From Patella vulgata (Eukaryota > Mollusca > Gastropoda > Patellidae): a stretch of DNA of 64,000 bases. Of the stretch, positions 53,001 through 55,632 are shown one piece after another. Each line of letters starts with the position of its first letter. Position 1 is the stretch's first letter. Both the position numbers and the translations under genes were made by a program. The stretch spans positions 28,415,540-28,479,539 of the forward strand of contig NC_065884.2 of the NCBI RefSeq assembly GCF_932274485.2. The letters run 5' to 3'. A model generated the notes under the pieces. That model searched no databases, had not been told where the DNA came from, and worked only from the letters and a program-made list of their open reading frames with translations.

Positions 53001-53243
53001 TCAAAGGAATTATCAGTGAGCAGAAATTTGTCTGTGTATCTTTTATATAGAAGGATAAATCTTGTTTTCCATTTTTTCTGCGTCACTTCCGTTTCTTCAA
53101 ATCTGTATTACATATCTGTCGTTATATTTGTAAAGTGTTTAACCAGTTCTATCTCCTCTAAAGACACCTCTGCACAAGCGAGTAAATATATTATAAATAT
53201 AACTCTGTGTTTATATTTTCAGGTGGCCCCCCCATTGTCGTAA
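2798..53243 (+). CDS. Myo1c: Unconventional myosin-Ic/Ih-like gene, 30 coding exons (exons listed below)
   Basis: Seen: joining the 30 exons gives 3087 nt, that is 1028 aa plus a TAA stop, with all donors GT, all acceptors AG and phases matching. Order: motor domain with P-loop GESGAGKT (105-112), switch I NDNSSRFG (157-164), switch II DIYGFE (380-385), TEDS-rule Glu327, actin-binding and converter regions to about 696, IQ1 (about 699-711), IQ2 (about 722-734), a degenerate third IQ, then the TH1 tail with a PH-like lipid-binding stretch around Lys891 and Arg902. Family knowledge: Myo1c is a monomeric, calmodulin-bound, actin-based ATPase that links membrane phosphoinositides to cortical actin. 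The start GVQDFVLLE and end VVAP match vertebrate Myo1c as I remember it, and 1028 aa is the length of its short isoform. Inference: the single invertebrate counterpart of vertebrate MYO1C/MYO1H. Start chosen by homology and good context (A at -3, G at +4). Confidence 0.95.
3065..3340 (+). repeat. SINE B, diverged copy
   Basis: Shares with the 40668 and 11769 copies the order GTGGCCAAAC, GGTTTGATC-like box, GTACGTGACAAG, CCTC-GCTAAAGAC, and GAGTGGACAT. Heavily diverged, so old. Confidence 0.5.
3405..4892 (+). mobile_element. Damaged TTAA-type foldback element split by a tandem-unit repeat
   Basis: 3405-3622 matches one arm of the intact foldback at 20125-20852 (GTGAGAGGATATCTGACAAT core), and 4875-4892 retains the terminus CAATATTGTCCTTTAA. 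Between them, about 3623-4800, lies the tandem-unit repeat family E (GGTCACAATTTTTATC units). Inference: repeat E inserted into the foldback loop and most of the right arm was lost. Confidence 0.55.
3623..4800 (+). repeat. Repeat family E, copy 1 (internal tandem units)
   Basis: Five or so imperfect units, each with GAGGTCACAATTTTTATC, GATGAAACTTGAAATG, a CGGTTCCTTTCGATATT block, CCTGAATTATGGCCCCTGATTG and AATCACGTTTTTAGC. Found also at 10234 and 30747. This copy lacks the terminal CGCCCACATTTT head. Confidence 0.7.
4959..5074 (+). CDS. Myo1c: Myo1c-like coding exon 2 (aa 43-80)
   Basis: Acceptor TTTTTGCAG. Codes for [13 protein letters not shown] and NFYELPPH, the first beta-strands of the motor core. 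Ends two bases into codon 81, before GTAAGT. Confidence 0.95.
6499..6618. repeat. Imperfect hairpin, arms about 44 bp
   Basis: AGGATATTTGTCGTTTTAG and following bases on the left pair with the run ending AAAACGACAAATGTTCT on the right, both bracketing ATTTTATTTCATC/GATGAAATAAAAT. Probably a small foldback MITE. Confidence 0.6.
7797..8200 (+). repeat. MITE-like repeat family D, copy 1
   Basis: Begins GTATTATGGGCAATTAGATA, ends CTCTTGTATAATGTATG, with short inverted ends (GCATTATG / CATAATGC in better copies). Other copies at 13638-14035 (minus) and 57770-58195, and a split one around 11585-12150. Confidence 0.65.
9796..9994 (+). CDS. Myo1c: Myo1c-like coding exon 3 (aa 81-147), ATP-binding P-loop
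   Basis: Holds FAIADASY and the Walker A/P-loop GESGAGKT at residues 105-112 (9866-9889), which binds ATP phosphate, followed by [10 protein letters not shown]. Acceptor TTTTTTTCAG, donor GTAATC. Confidence 0.97.
10234..11160 (+). repeat. Repeat family E, copy 2, with terminal inverted repeats
   Basis: Left end ATACGCCCACATTTTCATTT and right end GCAAAATGTGGGTGTAT are inverted copies of each other. Inside are about five alternating units of 140-180 bp carrying GAGGTCACAATTTTTATC. No coding capacity; a non-autonomous element. Confidence 0.7.
11585..12150 (+). repeat. Repeat family D copy interrupted by SINE B
   Basis: The D-like parts 11585-11768 and 12037-12150 (ending CTCTTGCATAATGCACC) are separated by a SINE B at about 11769-12036. 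Confidence 0.5.
11769..12036 (+). repeat. SINE B, near full-length
   Basis: Head TTGCCGAATCGTTAGCAC, B box GATTTCGATTCCCC, GTACGTGACAAGGAGTAGGG, CTCCCACTGCTAAAGACCCC and tail GAGTGGACGTTAAACCCC. The tail GTTAAACCCCATTTC is shared with SINE A. Confidence 0.75.
12303..12383 (+). CDS. Myo1c: Myo1c-like coding exon 4 (aa 148-174), switch I
   Basis: Short exon coding for [20 protein letters not shown]. Switch I is NDNSSRFG (157-164), which senses the gamma-phosphate. Reads LESFGNAKT across the junction where vertebrates have LEAFGNAKT. Confidence 0.96.
12487..12666 (+). CDS. Myo1c: Myo1c-like coding exon 5 (aa 175-234)
   Basis: Codes for [17 protein letters not shown] and [11 protein letters not shown], both near-invariant in class I myosins, then [15 protein letters not shown]. 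Only 103 nt of intron separates it from exon 4. Confidence 0.97.
12982..13076. repeat. (ATT)n microsatellite
   Basis: Nearly pure ATT repeat of about 95 bp. It lies at the 3' end of the minus-strand LINE fragment, where CR1/L2-group LINEs commonly carry a short tandem tail. Confidence 0.9.
13080..13653 (-). mobile_element. LINE fragment, C-terminal end of reverse-transcriptase ORF (CR1/L2/jockey group)
   Basis: Minus-strand translation shows [43 protein letters not shown] and, in another frame, [19 protein letters not shown] then [10 protein letters not shown]. These are the usual C-terminal blocks of jockey/CR1/L2-type LINE polyproteins. A frame change separates the two halves, so it is dead. 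The upstream end abuts a family D repeat at 13638. Confidence 0.8.
13638..14035 (-). repeat. MITE-like repeat family D, copy 2
   Basis: Inverted relative to copy 1: starts GCATTATGCAAGAGC and ends CATAATGTATCTTTAA, with AGTTTTTAACTATTATAACG near the end. Confidence 0.65.
14036..15000. other. Rest of intron 5, nothing recognised
   Basis: A+T-rich. A short hydrophobic open frame at 14627-14854 has no recognisable family. Confidence 0.5.
15001..15096 (+). CDS. Myo1c: Myo1c-like coding exon 6 (aa 235-266)
   Basis: Less conserved surface segment of the motor domain ([19 protein letters not shown]), matching the place of the WKVVRKALTVIDF region in vertebrates. Phase 0 at both ends; acceptor ATTCAG, donor GTAAGT. 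Confidence 0.88.
15097..16036. other. First part of intron 6, nothing recognised
   Basis: Noncoding, with a poly(A)/poly(T) patch near 15657-15690 and a short direct repeat (TAACGGATATATTGATTT, twice, near 15907-15945). Confidence 0.5.
16037..16300 (+). repeat. Interspersed repeat H, copy 1
   Basis: About 260 bp beginning AGTCCGACAAAGGAGAAGC, highly similar to 33786-34060. No coding capacity or clear TIR. A short inner relation AATTGTCCGACAAAGG recurs within it. Confidence 0.7.
16420..16645 (-). repeat. SINE A body, minus strand
   Basis: Reverse-oriented copy of the SINE A body: GTGTGCAATGAGGGAAATTTT (tail side) through ACTAGGGGAAACTGGGCTGG (head side). The head is not recognisable. Confidence 0.65.
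16643..16885 (-). repeat. SINE B, minus strand
   Basis: Reverse copy: GAGGTTTAAAGTCCACTTGA tail end, GGTCTTTAGCAGTGGGAGG-like middle (here GGATCTTTAGCAGTGGGAG), and CTCCTTGTCAGGTACAACCGG near the B box. 16885-16950 is a fragment of repeat E's right end (GCAAAATGTGGG). Confidence 0.7.
17012..17125 (+). CDS. Myo1c: Myo1c-like coding exon 7 (aa 267-304)
   Basis: Codes for the motor core helix [18 protein letters not shown], the class [11 protein letters not shown] segment. Phase 0 at both ends. Confidence 0.94.
17680..17751 (+). CDS. Myo1c: Myo1c-like coding exon 8 (aa 305-328), TEDS-rule residue
   Basis: [24 protein letters not shown]. Glu327, the second-last codon, lies 16 residues before the Asp of DALAK. 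That is the TEDS site, and an acidic residue there means no heavy-chain phosphorylation is needed, as in vertebrate Myo1c. 72 nt, phase 0. Confidence 0.93.
17919..19418 (+). mobile_element. Tc1/mariner-superfamily DNA transposon, about 1.5 kb
   Basis: Inverted ends: left TATACTATTCAAAATAAGT then GGGGGATATTTGATTTT; right is its reverse complement with a few changes. Flanked by TA, the family's target. The transposase is on the + strand. Sits in intron 8, in the same orientation as the host gene. Confidence 0.9.
18215..19218 (+). pseudogene. Tc1-like transposase (DD34E), two disabling changes
   Basis: N-terminal helix-turn-helix part from 18215 ([36 protein letters not shown]), then the catalytic domain: [18 protein letters not shown] and LSPIELVWD, with exactly 34 residues between the second Asp and the Glu (DD34E). 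An in-frame TGA at 18374-18376 falls where relatives read R in RPRSGRPR, consistent with CGA to TGA CpG decay. A frame change lies near 18540-18560. The downstream frame, 18559-19218, is open for 219 codons and ends naturally in GGFTRY. Otherwise well preserved, so fairly young. Confidence 0.88.
19514..19633 (+). CDS. Myo1c: Myo1c-like coding exon 9 (aa 329-368)
   Basis: Codes for [20 protein letters not shown] and the helix [17 protein letters not shown], typical of class I motors. It starts only about 95 bp after the Tc1 element in the preceding intron. Confidence 0.95.
19660..19790 (+). repeat. Fragment of a repeat-E-like element
   Basis: CTACCCACATGTCAGTGTGATAG, GGCCACCTGTCC and CACAATTCCTTGTGAACACTC recall the head of family E. 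Short and diverged. Confidence 0.35.
19951..20018 (+). CDS. Myo1c: Myo1c-like coding exon 10 (aa 369-390), switch II
   Basis: [15 protein letters not shown] contains switch II DIYGFE (380-385). The exon ends two bases into Ser391, completed by exon 11. Confidence 0.95.
20121..20856. mobile_element. TTAA-flanked foldback element with arms over 300 bp (piggyBac-like MITE)
   Basis: Ends AGGACAATATTGGTGTCA and its reverse complement, directly flanked by TTAA at 20121-20124 and 20853-20856, the piggyBac target. The two arms pair over most of their length (for example GTATTACTCAGCTATCGTAG on the right against CTACGATAGCTGAGTAATAC on the left), leaving a loop near 20465-20505. 728 bp, no ORF, so mobilised in trans if at all. 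Damaged relatives at 3405-4892 and 51538-53160. Confidence 0.85.
20857..21508. other. Rest of intron 10, nothing recognised
   Basis: A+T-rich noncoding DNA. Confidence 0.5.
21509..21614 (+). CDS. Myo1c: Myo1c-like coding exon 11 (aa 391-426), relay helix
   Basis: [18 protein letters not shown] is the near-universal myosin relay helix, followed by [16 protein letters not shown]. Phase 0 at the 3' end; donor GTCAGT. Confidence 0.96.
21798..21878 (+). CDS. Myo1c: Myo1c-like coding exon 12 (aa 427-453)
   Basis: [18 protein letters not shown] then MGIIAIL, matching the W-P-V-Q-Y-F-N-N-K segment of vertebrate Myo1c. Confidence 0.95.
22433..22600 (+). repeat. Degenerate minisatellite
   Basis: Repeats of roughly 20-25 bp built on TATGTCACTTCAGGAATA in intron 12. 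They produce a spurious periodic open frame at 22418-22645. The remainder of intron 12 (21879-22762) shows nothing else. Confidence 0.55.
22763..22900 (+). CDS. Myo1c: Myo1c-like coding exon 13 (aa 454-499)
   Basis: [19 protein letters not shown], then [12 protein letters not shown] and a basic, Ser-rich stretch in the lower 50K region near the actin-binding face. Confidence 0.95.
23258..23353 (+). CDS. Myo1c: Myo1c-like coding exon 14 (aa 500-531)
   Basis: [17 protein letters not shown] then [14 protein letters not shown], the conserved actin-cleft segment HYAG-V-Y-V-GF-DKN. Confidence 0.96.
23695..24160 (-). mobile_element. LINE fragment, C-terminal reverse-transcriptase ORF
   Basis: Minus-strand reading has LWERTNQ-like [18 protein letters not shown], then [17 protein letters not shown]. 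The ITRQAL-WNPQGKRKRG block is typical of the C-terminus of common invertebrate endonuclease/reverse-transcriptase LINEs. Truncated and decayed, in intron 14. Confidence 0.7.
24215..24295 (+). CDS. Myo1c: Myo1c-like coding exon 15 (aa 532-558), loop 2 region
   Basis: [20 protein letters not shown] then SKKRPET. The basic SKKRP corresponds to the actin-binding loop 2 (DKKRPET in vertebrates). Confidence 0.92.
24296..25177. other. Intron 15, nothing recognised
   Basis: Noncoding A+T-rich DNA without repeats I can match inside the window. Confidence 0.5.
25178..25283 (+). CDS. Myo1c: Myo1c-like coding exon 16 (aa 559-593)
   Basis: [20 protein letters not shown] then [22 protein letters not shown] is a myosin hallmark before the SH helices. 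Ends one base into codon 594. Confidence 0.96.
25284..26181. other. Intron 16, nothing recognised except a palindrome
   Basis: Contains the perfect 18-bp palindrome TACAGTCCCGGGACTGTA at 25508-25525; otherwise plain. Confidence 0.5.
26182..26299 (+). CDS. Myo1c: Myo1c-like coding exon 17 (aa 594-632), start of converter
   Basis: [20 protein letters not shown], then [11 protein letters not shown]: the SH helix and start of the converter, almost identical to vertebrate Myo1c. Confidence 0.97.
26475..27503 (-). mobile_element. Non-autonomous TTAA-flanked (piggyBac-like) element, 1021 bp
   Basis: TTAA at both ends (26475-26478, 27500-27503). Inner ends CCCGTTGAGCATGTAG and, on the other strand, CCTGTTAAGTGTGTAG agree at 12 of 16 bases. 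A minus-strand open frame (27190-27378) ends in an acidic run, [14 protein letters not shown], like the acidic N-termini of piggyBac transposases. That could be a relic or chance. No catalytic domain remains. Confidence 0.65.
27588..27701 (+). CDS. Myo1c: Myo1c-like coding exon 18 (aa 633-670), converter
   Basis: [19 protein letters not shown], then [18 protein letters not shown]. Its acceptor lies only 84 bp after the TTAA-flanked element in the preceding intron. Confidence 0.93.
28039..28115 (+). CDS. Myo1c: Myo1c-like coding exon 19 (aa 671-696), end of converter
   Basis: [20 protein letters not shown] is the end of the converter entering the lever arm. Ends one base into Ala697. Confidence 0.95.
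28116..28751. other. Intron 19 with SINE C head fragment
   Basis: About 28381-28460 reads GCAGTGACTCAGTGAGTAAG, GGAGGTCCCAATT and TTGGCCGTAGAAGTTCATGG, a decayed tRNA-headed SINE. The rest is plain with a long T run before the acceptor. Confidence 0.45.
28752..28820 (+). CDS. Myo1c: Myo1c-like coding exon 20 (aa 697-719), IQ motif 1
   Basis: [11 protein letters not shown] (700-710) fits IQxxxRGxxxR, a calmodulin-binding site on the lever arm. Phases 1 and 1. Confidence 0.94.
29106..29190 (+). CDS. Myo1c: Myo1c-like coding exon 21 (aa 720-747), IQ motif 2
   Basis: [12 protein letters not shown] (723-734) is IQ motif 2, followed by the charged helix [12 protein letters not shown]. Confidence 0.93.
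29541..29700 (+). CDS. Myo1c: Myo1c-like coding exon 22 (aa 748-801), degenerate IQ3 and start of tail
   Basis: [12 protein letters not shown] across the junction sits where vertebrates have IRRLIRGFVLRH. Ile751 replaces the Arg before Gly, so this third IQ is weak. [18 protein letters not shown] follows the vertebrate LPQNVLD-SWP-PP start of TH1. Confidence 0.94.
29768..30268 (+). mobile_element. Tc1-like remnant keeping the transposase C-terminus
   Basis: Closely matches 43258-43760. The + strand reads [30 protein letters not shown] and GGAITHY then stop, corresponding to the last third of the transposase at 18.6-19.2 kb. Both ends are truncated. Confidence 0.75.
30269..30746. other. Intron 22 middle part, nothing recognised
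   Basis: Plain A+T-rich DNA. Confidence 0.45.
30747..31255 (+). repeat. Repeat family E, copy 3
   Basis: Left end GTATACGGCCACATTTTCATG, right end GCAAAATGTGGGCGTAT, with internal units as in copy 2 but fewer of them. Confidence 0.65.
31616..31699 (+). CDS. Myo1c: Myo1c-like coding exon 23 (aa 802-829), TH1 tail
   Basis: [20 protein letters not shown], then LKPAKKIQ, matching the LCIKNMVWKY helix of the TH1 tail. The long pyrimidine tract before it ends TTCTCCAG. Confidence 0.93.
31937..32030 (+). CDS. Myo1c: Myo1c-like coding exon 24 (aa 830-860), TH1 tail
   Basis: [20 protein letters not shown]: the basic RLFKGKK-SY segment matches EIFKGKKDNY of vertebrate TH1. Ends one base into codon 861. 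Confidence 0.93.
32451..32521 (+). CDS. Myo1c: Myo1c-like coding exon 25 (aa 861-884), TH1 tail
   Basis: [20 protein letters not shown] then EKVI. Weakly conserved linker before the PH-like core; assigned by position, phase and splice sites. Confidence 0.8.
33290..33735 (-). pseudogene. Tc1-like transposase remnant, internally deleted
   Basis: Minus-strand reading has [12 protein letters not shown] (the linker after the DNA-binding part), [18 protein letters not shown] and [13 protein letters not shown], that is the second catalytic Asp and the Glu with PDLN-type context. The first catalytic Asp region is missing, an internal deletion, and there is at least one stop. A different Tc1 lineage from the 18-kb element. 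Confidence 0.8.
33786..34060 (+). repeat. Interspersed repeat H, copy 2
   Basis: Same sequence as 16037-16300 with few changes, followed by extra GTCCGAT/GTCGGAC-rich sequence to about 34120. Confidence 0.7.
34121..35048. other. Part of intron 25, nothing recognised
   Basis: A+T-rich DNA without matches elsewhere in the window. Confidence 0.45.
35050..36236. mobile_element. Large A+T foldback element with inverted ends and a palindromic minisatellite core
   Basis: Ends ATGGGGCGCCGTTTGTAAA and GGCGCCCCAT are inverted copies and pair onward through AATTATTTA and TATAGCAAAAA for over 60 bp. The core, about 35330-35960, is a tandem array on TATATATTTAGCTAAATGTT, whose TTTAGCTAAA is itself a palindrome. 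Clean tandem copies run about 35740-35955. No coding capacity. Confidence 0.75.
36277..37425 (+). repeat. Repeat family G, copy 1, tandem units between short inverted ends
   Basis: Starts TTTGTCCCCTGCCTTTCGAA, ends GGGGGACATCAGCC. Inside are about six units of roughly 180 bp alternating between GCAATTTGATTGGTTGATGC and GCAATTTGATTGGTCG, each with ACTTGGTGTA and GATGAGCATTTTCTGC. Second copy at 51870-52850. Confidence 0.75.
37518..37659 (+). CDS. Myo1c: Myo1c-like coding exon 26 (aa 885-931), lipid-binding core of TH1
   Basis: [20 protein letters not shown] matches VVKYDRKGYKPRSR of vertebrate Myo1c. Lys891 and Arg902 fall where the phosphoinositide-contacting Lys892 and Arg903 lie in the 1028-aa vertebrate protein (known). 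Confidence 0.94.
37869..38003 (+). repeat. SINE B, 3' part
   Basis: GTGACTCCAACCTCATGGG, CCACTGCTAAAGACCCCTATG, GCAAGCGAATTATTGAAAT and GTGTTGAGTAGATGTTAAA; it runs into a CT microsatellite (about 38004-38060). Confidence 0.7.
38004..38060. repeat. (CT)n microsatellite
   Basis: Near-pure CT run between SINE B and SINE A copies; probably grown from a SINE tail. Confidence 0.85.
38069..38424 (+). repeat. SINE A, copy in intron 26
   Basis: Head ATCACTGTGGCTAAATAGGT, B box TATTCAATCCC, body GTAGGCCGTAGTGCCACTG, tail TTAAACCCCATTTCATTTC. Confidence 0.8.
38553..38623 (+). CDS. Myo1c: Myo1c-like coding exon 27 (aa 932-955), TH1 tail
   Basis: [17 protein letters not shown] matches GISVSSLSDSLFVLHV of vertebrate TH1. 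Ends in phase 0 with GSK before GTAAAT. Confidence 0.92.
38754..38870. repeat. Hairpin, arms about 44 bp
   Basis: GTTTAATGGTCGAGAGCGAG pairs with CTCAGCTCGAGACCATTAAAC, and TAATATATTGTAA with TTACAATATATTA. Confidence 0.7.
40668..40876 (+). repeat. SINE B, full-length
   Basis: Head GGGTGGCCAAATGGTTAACA (A box), B box GGTGTCGATTCCCC, CTGACAAGGAGTAGGG, CCACTGCTAAAGACCCCTAC, tail TCGAGTGAACATTAAACCC. Confidence 0.8.
41450..41839 (+). repeat. SINE A with 9-bp target-site duplication, next to the microexon
   Basis: Head GGAGCCATGGTGGCTAAATT, B box GTGTTCGATCCC, tail GTTAAACCCCATTTCATTTC. TCATGTTTA occurs at 41450-41458 and 41831-41839 as the target-site duplication. The insertion point lies 10 nt before the 41849 microexon. 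Confidence 0.85.
41849..41887 (+). CDS. Myo1c: Candidate 39-nt in-frame microexon in the TH1 tail
   Basis: Between exons 27 and 28 lies AAATTTAAAG, then 39 nt, then GTATTC. It is phase 0 on both sides and open, coding for [13 protein letters not shown], which would enter the loop between ITDNGSK and GDLILQSD and lengthen the protein to 1041 aa. Vertebrate Myo1c, as I recall it, has no such insert. The acceptor has a weak pyrimidine tract that partly comes from the tail of the adjoining SINE. Acidic, Ser-rich composition looks coding rather than intronic. Inference: alternatively spliced cassette; the gene is also complete without it. Confidence 0.5.
42693..42793 (+). CDS. Myo1c: Myo1c-like coding exon 28 (aa 956-988), TH1 tail
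   Basis: [20 protein letters not shown] matches GDVVLQSDHVIETLTKTAL. Ends two bases into codon 989, before GTAAGT. Confidence 0.94.
42888..43121 (+). repeat. Near-perfect 117-bp tandem duplication
   Basis: 42888-43004 and 43005-43121 are almost identical (one clear substitution in the CTTTTCTCAAAATTTCGG block and a small poly(A) difference). Each copy ends in TATACTCTTCAAAAAAAAAG-like sequence that resembles the Tc1 inverted end. Confidence 0.85.
43099..43813 (+). mobile_element. Non-autonomous Tc1-like element, about 715 bp
   Basis: Inverted ends TATACTCTTAAAAAAAAAGT then AGGGGATATT, and the matching AATATCCCCTACTTTTTTTT then GAAGAGTATA. Inside, + strand [32 protein letters not shown] and GGAITHY then stop, the transposase C-terminus only. 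The end sequence is shared with the 17.9-kb element, so this is an internally deleted relative. Confidence 0.8.
43815..44062 (+). repeat. Repeat-E-like fragment
   Basis: TGTCCACATTCATAATCAATG, GTGGATGTATATTGCC, then two units with AGGCCACA and ATCATCTTGAAACTTT. Related in plan to family E but diverged. Confidence 0.45.
44065..45240 (-). mobile_element. LINE fragment, reverse transcriptase (CR1/L2/jockey group)
   Basis: Minus-strand blocks in order: LLKKPSLD and [36 protein letters not shown], the catalytic motif FADDKQLYL near 44540-44580, [22 protein letters not shown], then [14 protein letters not shown]. Several frame changes and missing stretches; dead. The C-terminal end after KLQNIQ is absent. 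Confidence 0.85.
45405..49950 (+). mobile_element. Ty3/Gypsy LTR retrotransposon fossil (possibly Mag lineage)
   Basis: Parts in normal order on the + strand: gag (about 45.4-46.1 kb), two nucleocapsid zinc knuckles (about 46.19-46.30 kb), protease with DTGS (about 46.43 kb), reverse transcriptase (about 46.8-47.4 kb), RNase H with [13 protein letters not shown] (about 47.7 kb), integrase with TSDNGPQFV (about 48.76 kb), a purine tract, and a 3' LTR. The paired knuckles suggest the Mag lineage (inference). A short stretch at about 45405-45440 resembles the LTR start; no full 5' LTR is seen. Broken, roughly half a dozen breaks. It lies in intron 28 in the sense of the host gene. With no LTR pair, age cannot be read directly; moderately old. 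Confidence 0.9.
49692..49950 (+). repeat. 3' LTR of the Gypsy fossil (right edge uncertain)
   Basis: Begins TGTGGTGTCTTAAG directly after the purine tract AAGAGGGGGGAAATA. Contains AATAAA signals. The right edge cannot be fixed for want of a second LTR. Confidence 0.6.
49951..51120. other. Rest of intron 28, nothing recognised
   Basis: A+T-rich. The minus-strand frame 50816-51046 has no recognisable family. Confidence 0.45.
51121..51335 (+). repeat. 29-bp ladder of copied 3' splice sites before exon 29
   Basis: Seven copies of TTATTTTCAGTATTAATCAT-like sequence, AG dinucleotides ending at 51130, 51159, 51188, 51235, 51264, 51293 and the true one at 51323. Spacing is 29, 29, 47, 29, 29 and 30 bp; the 47-bp step contains an expanded T/G run. 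Each copy carries the acceptor and the first bases of exon 29. Confidence 0.9.
51324..51423 (+). CDS. Myo1c: Myo1c-like coding exon 29 (aa 989-1022), TH1 tail
   Basis: [20 protein letters not shown] then QLCV, matching [24 protein letters not shown]. Its acceptor is the last of seven near-identical copies of the same 3' splice site (see the ladder entry). Confidence 0.93.
51538..53160 (+). mobile_element. TTAA-type foldback element split by repeat G
   Basis: TTAA then AGGACAATATTGGTGTCA at 51534-51555. The left arm runs to about 51869 and the right arm from about 52920, matching the 20.1-kb element (CATATAACAACTTTTGGTCT). Repeat G occupies the loop (51870-52850). The right terminus is lost. 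Confidence 0.7.
51870..52850 (+). repeat. Repeat family G, copy 2
   Basis: Left TGTCCCCCGCC, right GGCAGGGGACA (inverted, one mismatch). Same tandem units as 36277-37425. Confidence 0.75.
53223..53243 (+). CDS. Myo1c: Myo1c-like terminal coding exon 30 (aa 1023-1028 and stop)
   Basis: VAPPLS then TAA. Joined to exon 29 it gives GQLCVVAPPLS, matching the vertebrate end GHLAVVAPRLNSR. Acceptor TATATTTTCAG. Confidence 0.88.
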   Translation: MAPPLS

Positions 53244-53649
53244 CAGGAAGAAAAACAATTCGCACAAAAATTTGCATTCCGTATCTCAAATATTATAGTG
53301 ATGACCAAGATTTGATGCTTAAATATCTAAACTGCTTCCACAACAACTGGAGTGACAGGTCAACATACATGTACATCCCAGTTTAACATGATACTACAAA
53401 AACGTATATGGTGATCAATTTTTATCATCATTTATTTTGTTATTTAGTAAAACAGTAATTTACTCGAACTATAGTAATTTTTCATCAGTGTTGATTGTTT
53501 GTCAAGTAAATGGAAAATGAAAAAAACAAATTTCTACAGTGATTTGTCAGAGAATTTGTACAAAATACTAGATAAAATTCATGTTGTAGTTAAAACATCT
53601 ACCATTTAAAATAAAGTAGAAAACCTTTGTTTACTGAAAGGTAAATCTT

Positions 53650-53820
53650 TTTTTTACTAAAATAGTAAAAGGTCTTTTTATTACTAAAATAATAAAAGGT
53701 CTTTTTGTTACTAAAATAATAAAAGGTCGTTTTGTTACTAAAATAATAAAAGGTCGTTTTGTTACTAAAATGATAAAGGGTCTTTTTGCTACTAAAATAA
53801 TAAAAGGTCTTTAATAAGTA
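53650..53820 (+). repeat. 27-bp minisatellite in the 3' UTR region
   Basis: Six to seven units with exact 27-bp spacing of GGTC (53671, 53698, 53725, 53752, 53779, 53806). Consensus core ACTAAAATAATAAAAGGTC. Confidence 0.9.
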
Positions 53821-55321
53821 AAAGTATTCTTTTACTAAAAGGAAATTTCTCTATATATACATCTATATTGTTTTATATCATTATTTTTTTGCATATTTAG
53901 AGTCAAATTTACATTGATTGAAGAATTGGTTATACTTTATCAAATTGTGTTCATATTGTTTAATATTTAGAGAGAATTTATGTAACTTGCATAGTGCTGT
54001 GAAATGATATAATTTTGTCCTTATTTAGTATACATTATATGATTCATGATGAGAGGGAGAACTGTTAAGTGAAGGTGGAAACTTGTTTATAAATTTATTT
54101 TACCCTTAATATACAACAAAGGTCAAGGACGTTTTATTGTTAATTAAACATTAAAAGTGGAAATACAAATGAAAGATTGTATTTTGATTAAATTTGCAAT
54201 ACACCAGAGATTGCCTTACATAGATCCCAGTTGATCTTTCATTCTTTGTTGATTAAAAAAGCTATATTTTCGGGAAGTGACTTAATATATACAATATTTC
54301 AAAACAAAAAACAATTGGTTATCTTATTTGGAACATTTAGTTTTTTTATTATTGTGTAATTTCTAACTAGACAAATATACATGTTATCTGTTTAAATCAT
54401 CTTGGTATCATTAATTCCTGATAAAGATGGCCAAGGACAGTACCATAGTTATTGATTCTTGTCGTTCAGCATTTTATTGCCATTATTACATGAATATTCC
54501 CTTTTAAAGACGCTTATAAGTTATAGAACCATAATATCTGTAAGCTTATATTGTTGTTATATAACAAATCATACTTATTATTACCAAGAAAACATTTTGG
54601 GGGTTTTCCCTGATGCTTGATATATGTTATCAAAACTCATCCTCTAAACCTACATGCTTTTTTTTTTTACAAAGTTTATAATATATTTCATTTTGTCAAA
54701 GAGATTTTGTAGAACTTTTTCCTATTTACTAAAGTGCTTTATTGATATAAAACTGATGCATTTGATAAGCTGTGATAATCTTTTTCATTTACTTGCTATC
54801 TAACTTTCCTACGAATATCATAAATGATTTTTAAAAATATTGATATGTATTCTTTTTCAAAATATTTTATATTTATAGCCTTTAATATTAATACTGGGAT
54901 ATTTAAATTAGATCTAATACTATTTTATAAGTAGATTGGTAATTGACTTTGCCACATTGTGTCCAGGCAACCCTTTGCAGTTACTAGGAATATCATTTAA
55001 TCTTGTATTATATTTCACATTACATCATTATCAAAACTAAAAATAGTATCCTGTCTATGGTGACATTAATCTCAACCGATATATATTTTAAAAGGTAATT
55101 CCTGACCCAATATGAGTTCTCAGCCTGGTCAGATTGAGCAGTCTAGCTACAACATGTTAATTTAGCCCTAAGATAGTTCAAGTCCATTATTTCTTGAAAA
55201 ACATCATAACCCTTATATGCATATAATAGAATACTATTTAAAAAGAAATATATGTGTTGTGTTGTGGCGTCCTTATAGTTTAAAATAATAGATTTCTTGG
55301 TAATGAATTCAAGGAGGGACC

Positions 55322-55632
55322 CCAGGTAATATTCACTACCGTGCTATGAGGGATATTTTTGCCTGGACAGTGTCATTTCCTCCTACTCTTGATCAGATAC
55401 CAACTTCAAGGGTTCTTTTATGTGCATGCCAACATGTACGTTGGACCTTGATTGTTTTTGTCACATCCGAACAACTAAACGCTGTTCCTCGCCAGATCCT
55501 CCTCCCTGTATAACCAGCAAGAAGTGAGCACAAAGGAAAATCCCAAGAACTTTGTTGGCCAACACTGAGATGGAACCCAGGCCCACTTGCTAAGTCAGCC
55601 AGTGCCTTACTCACTGAGCTACTGTGGCTCCA
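55322..55632 (-). repeat. SINE C, near full-length, minus strand
   Basis: Minus strand: GAGCCACAGTAGCTCAGTGA (A box), GGGTTCCATCTC (B box), TTGGCCAACAAAGTTCTTGG, then a body with AAGAGTAGGAGG and GGCAAAAATATCCCTCATAG shared with SINE A. A different head on a common body. Confidence 0.75.
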
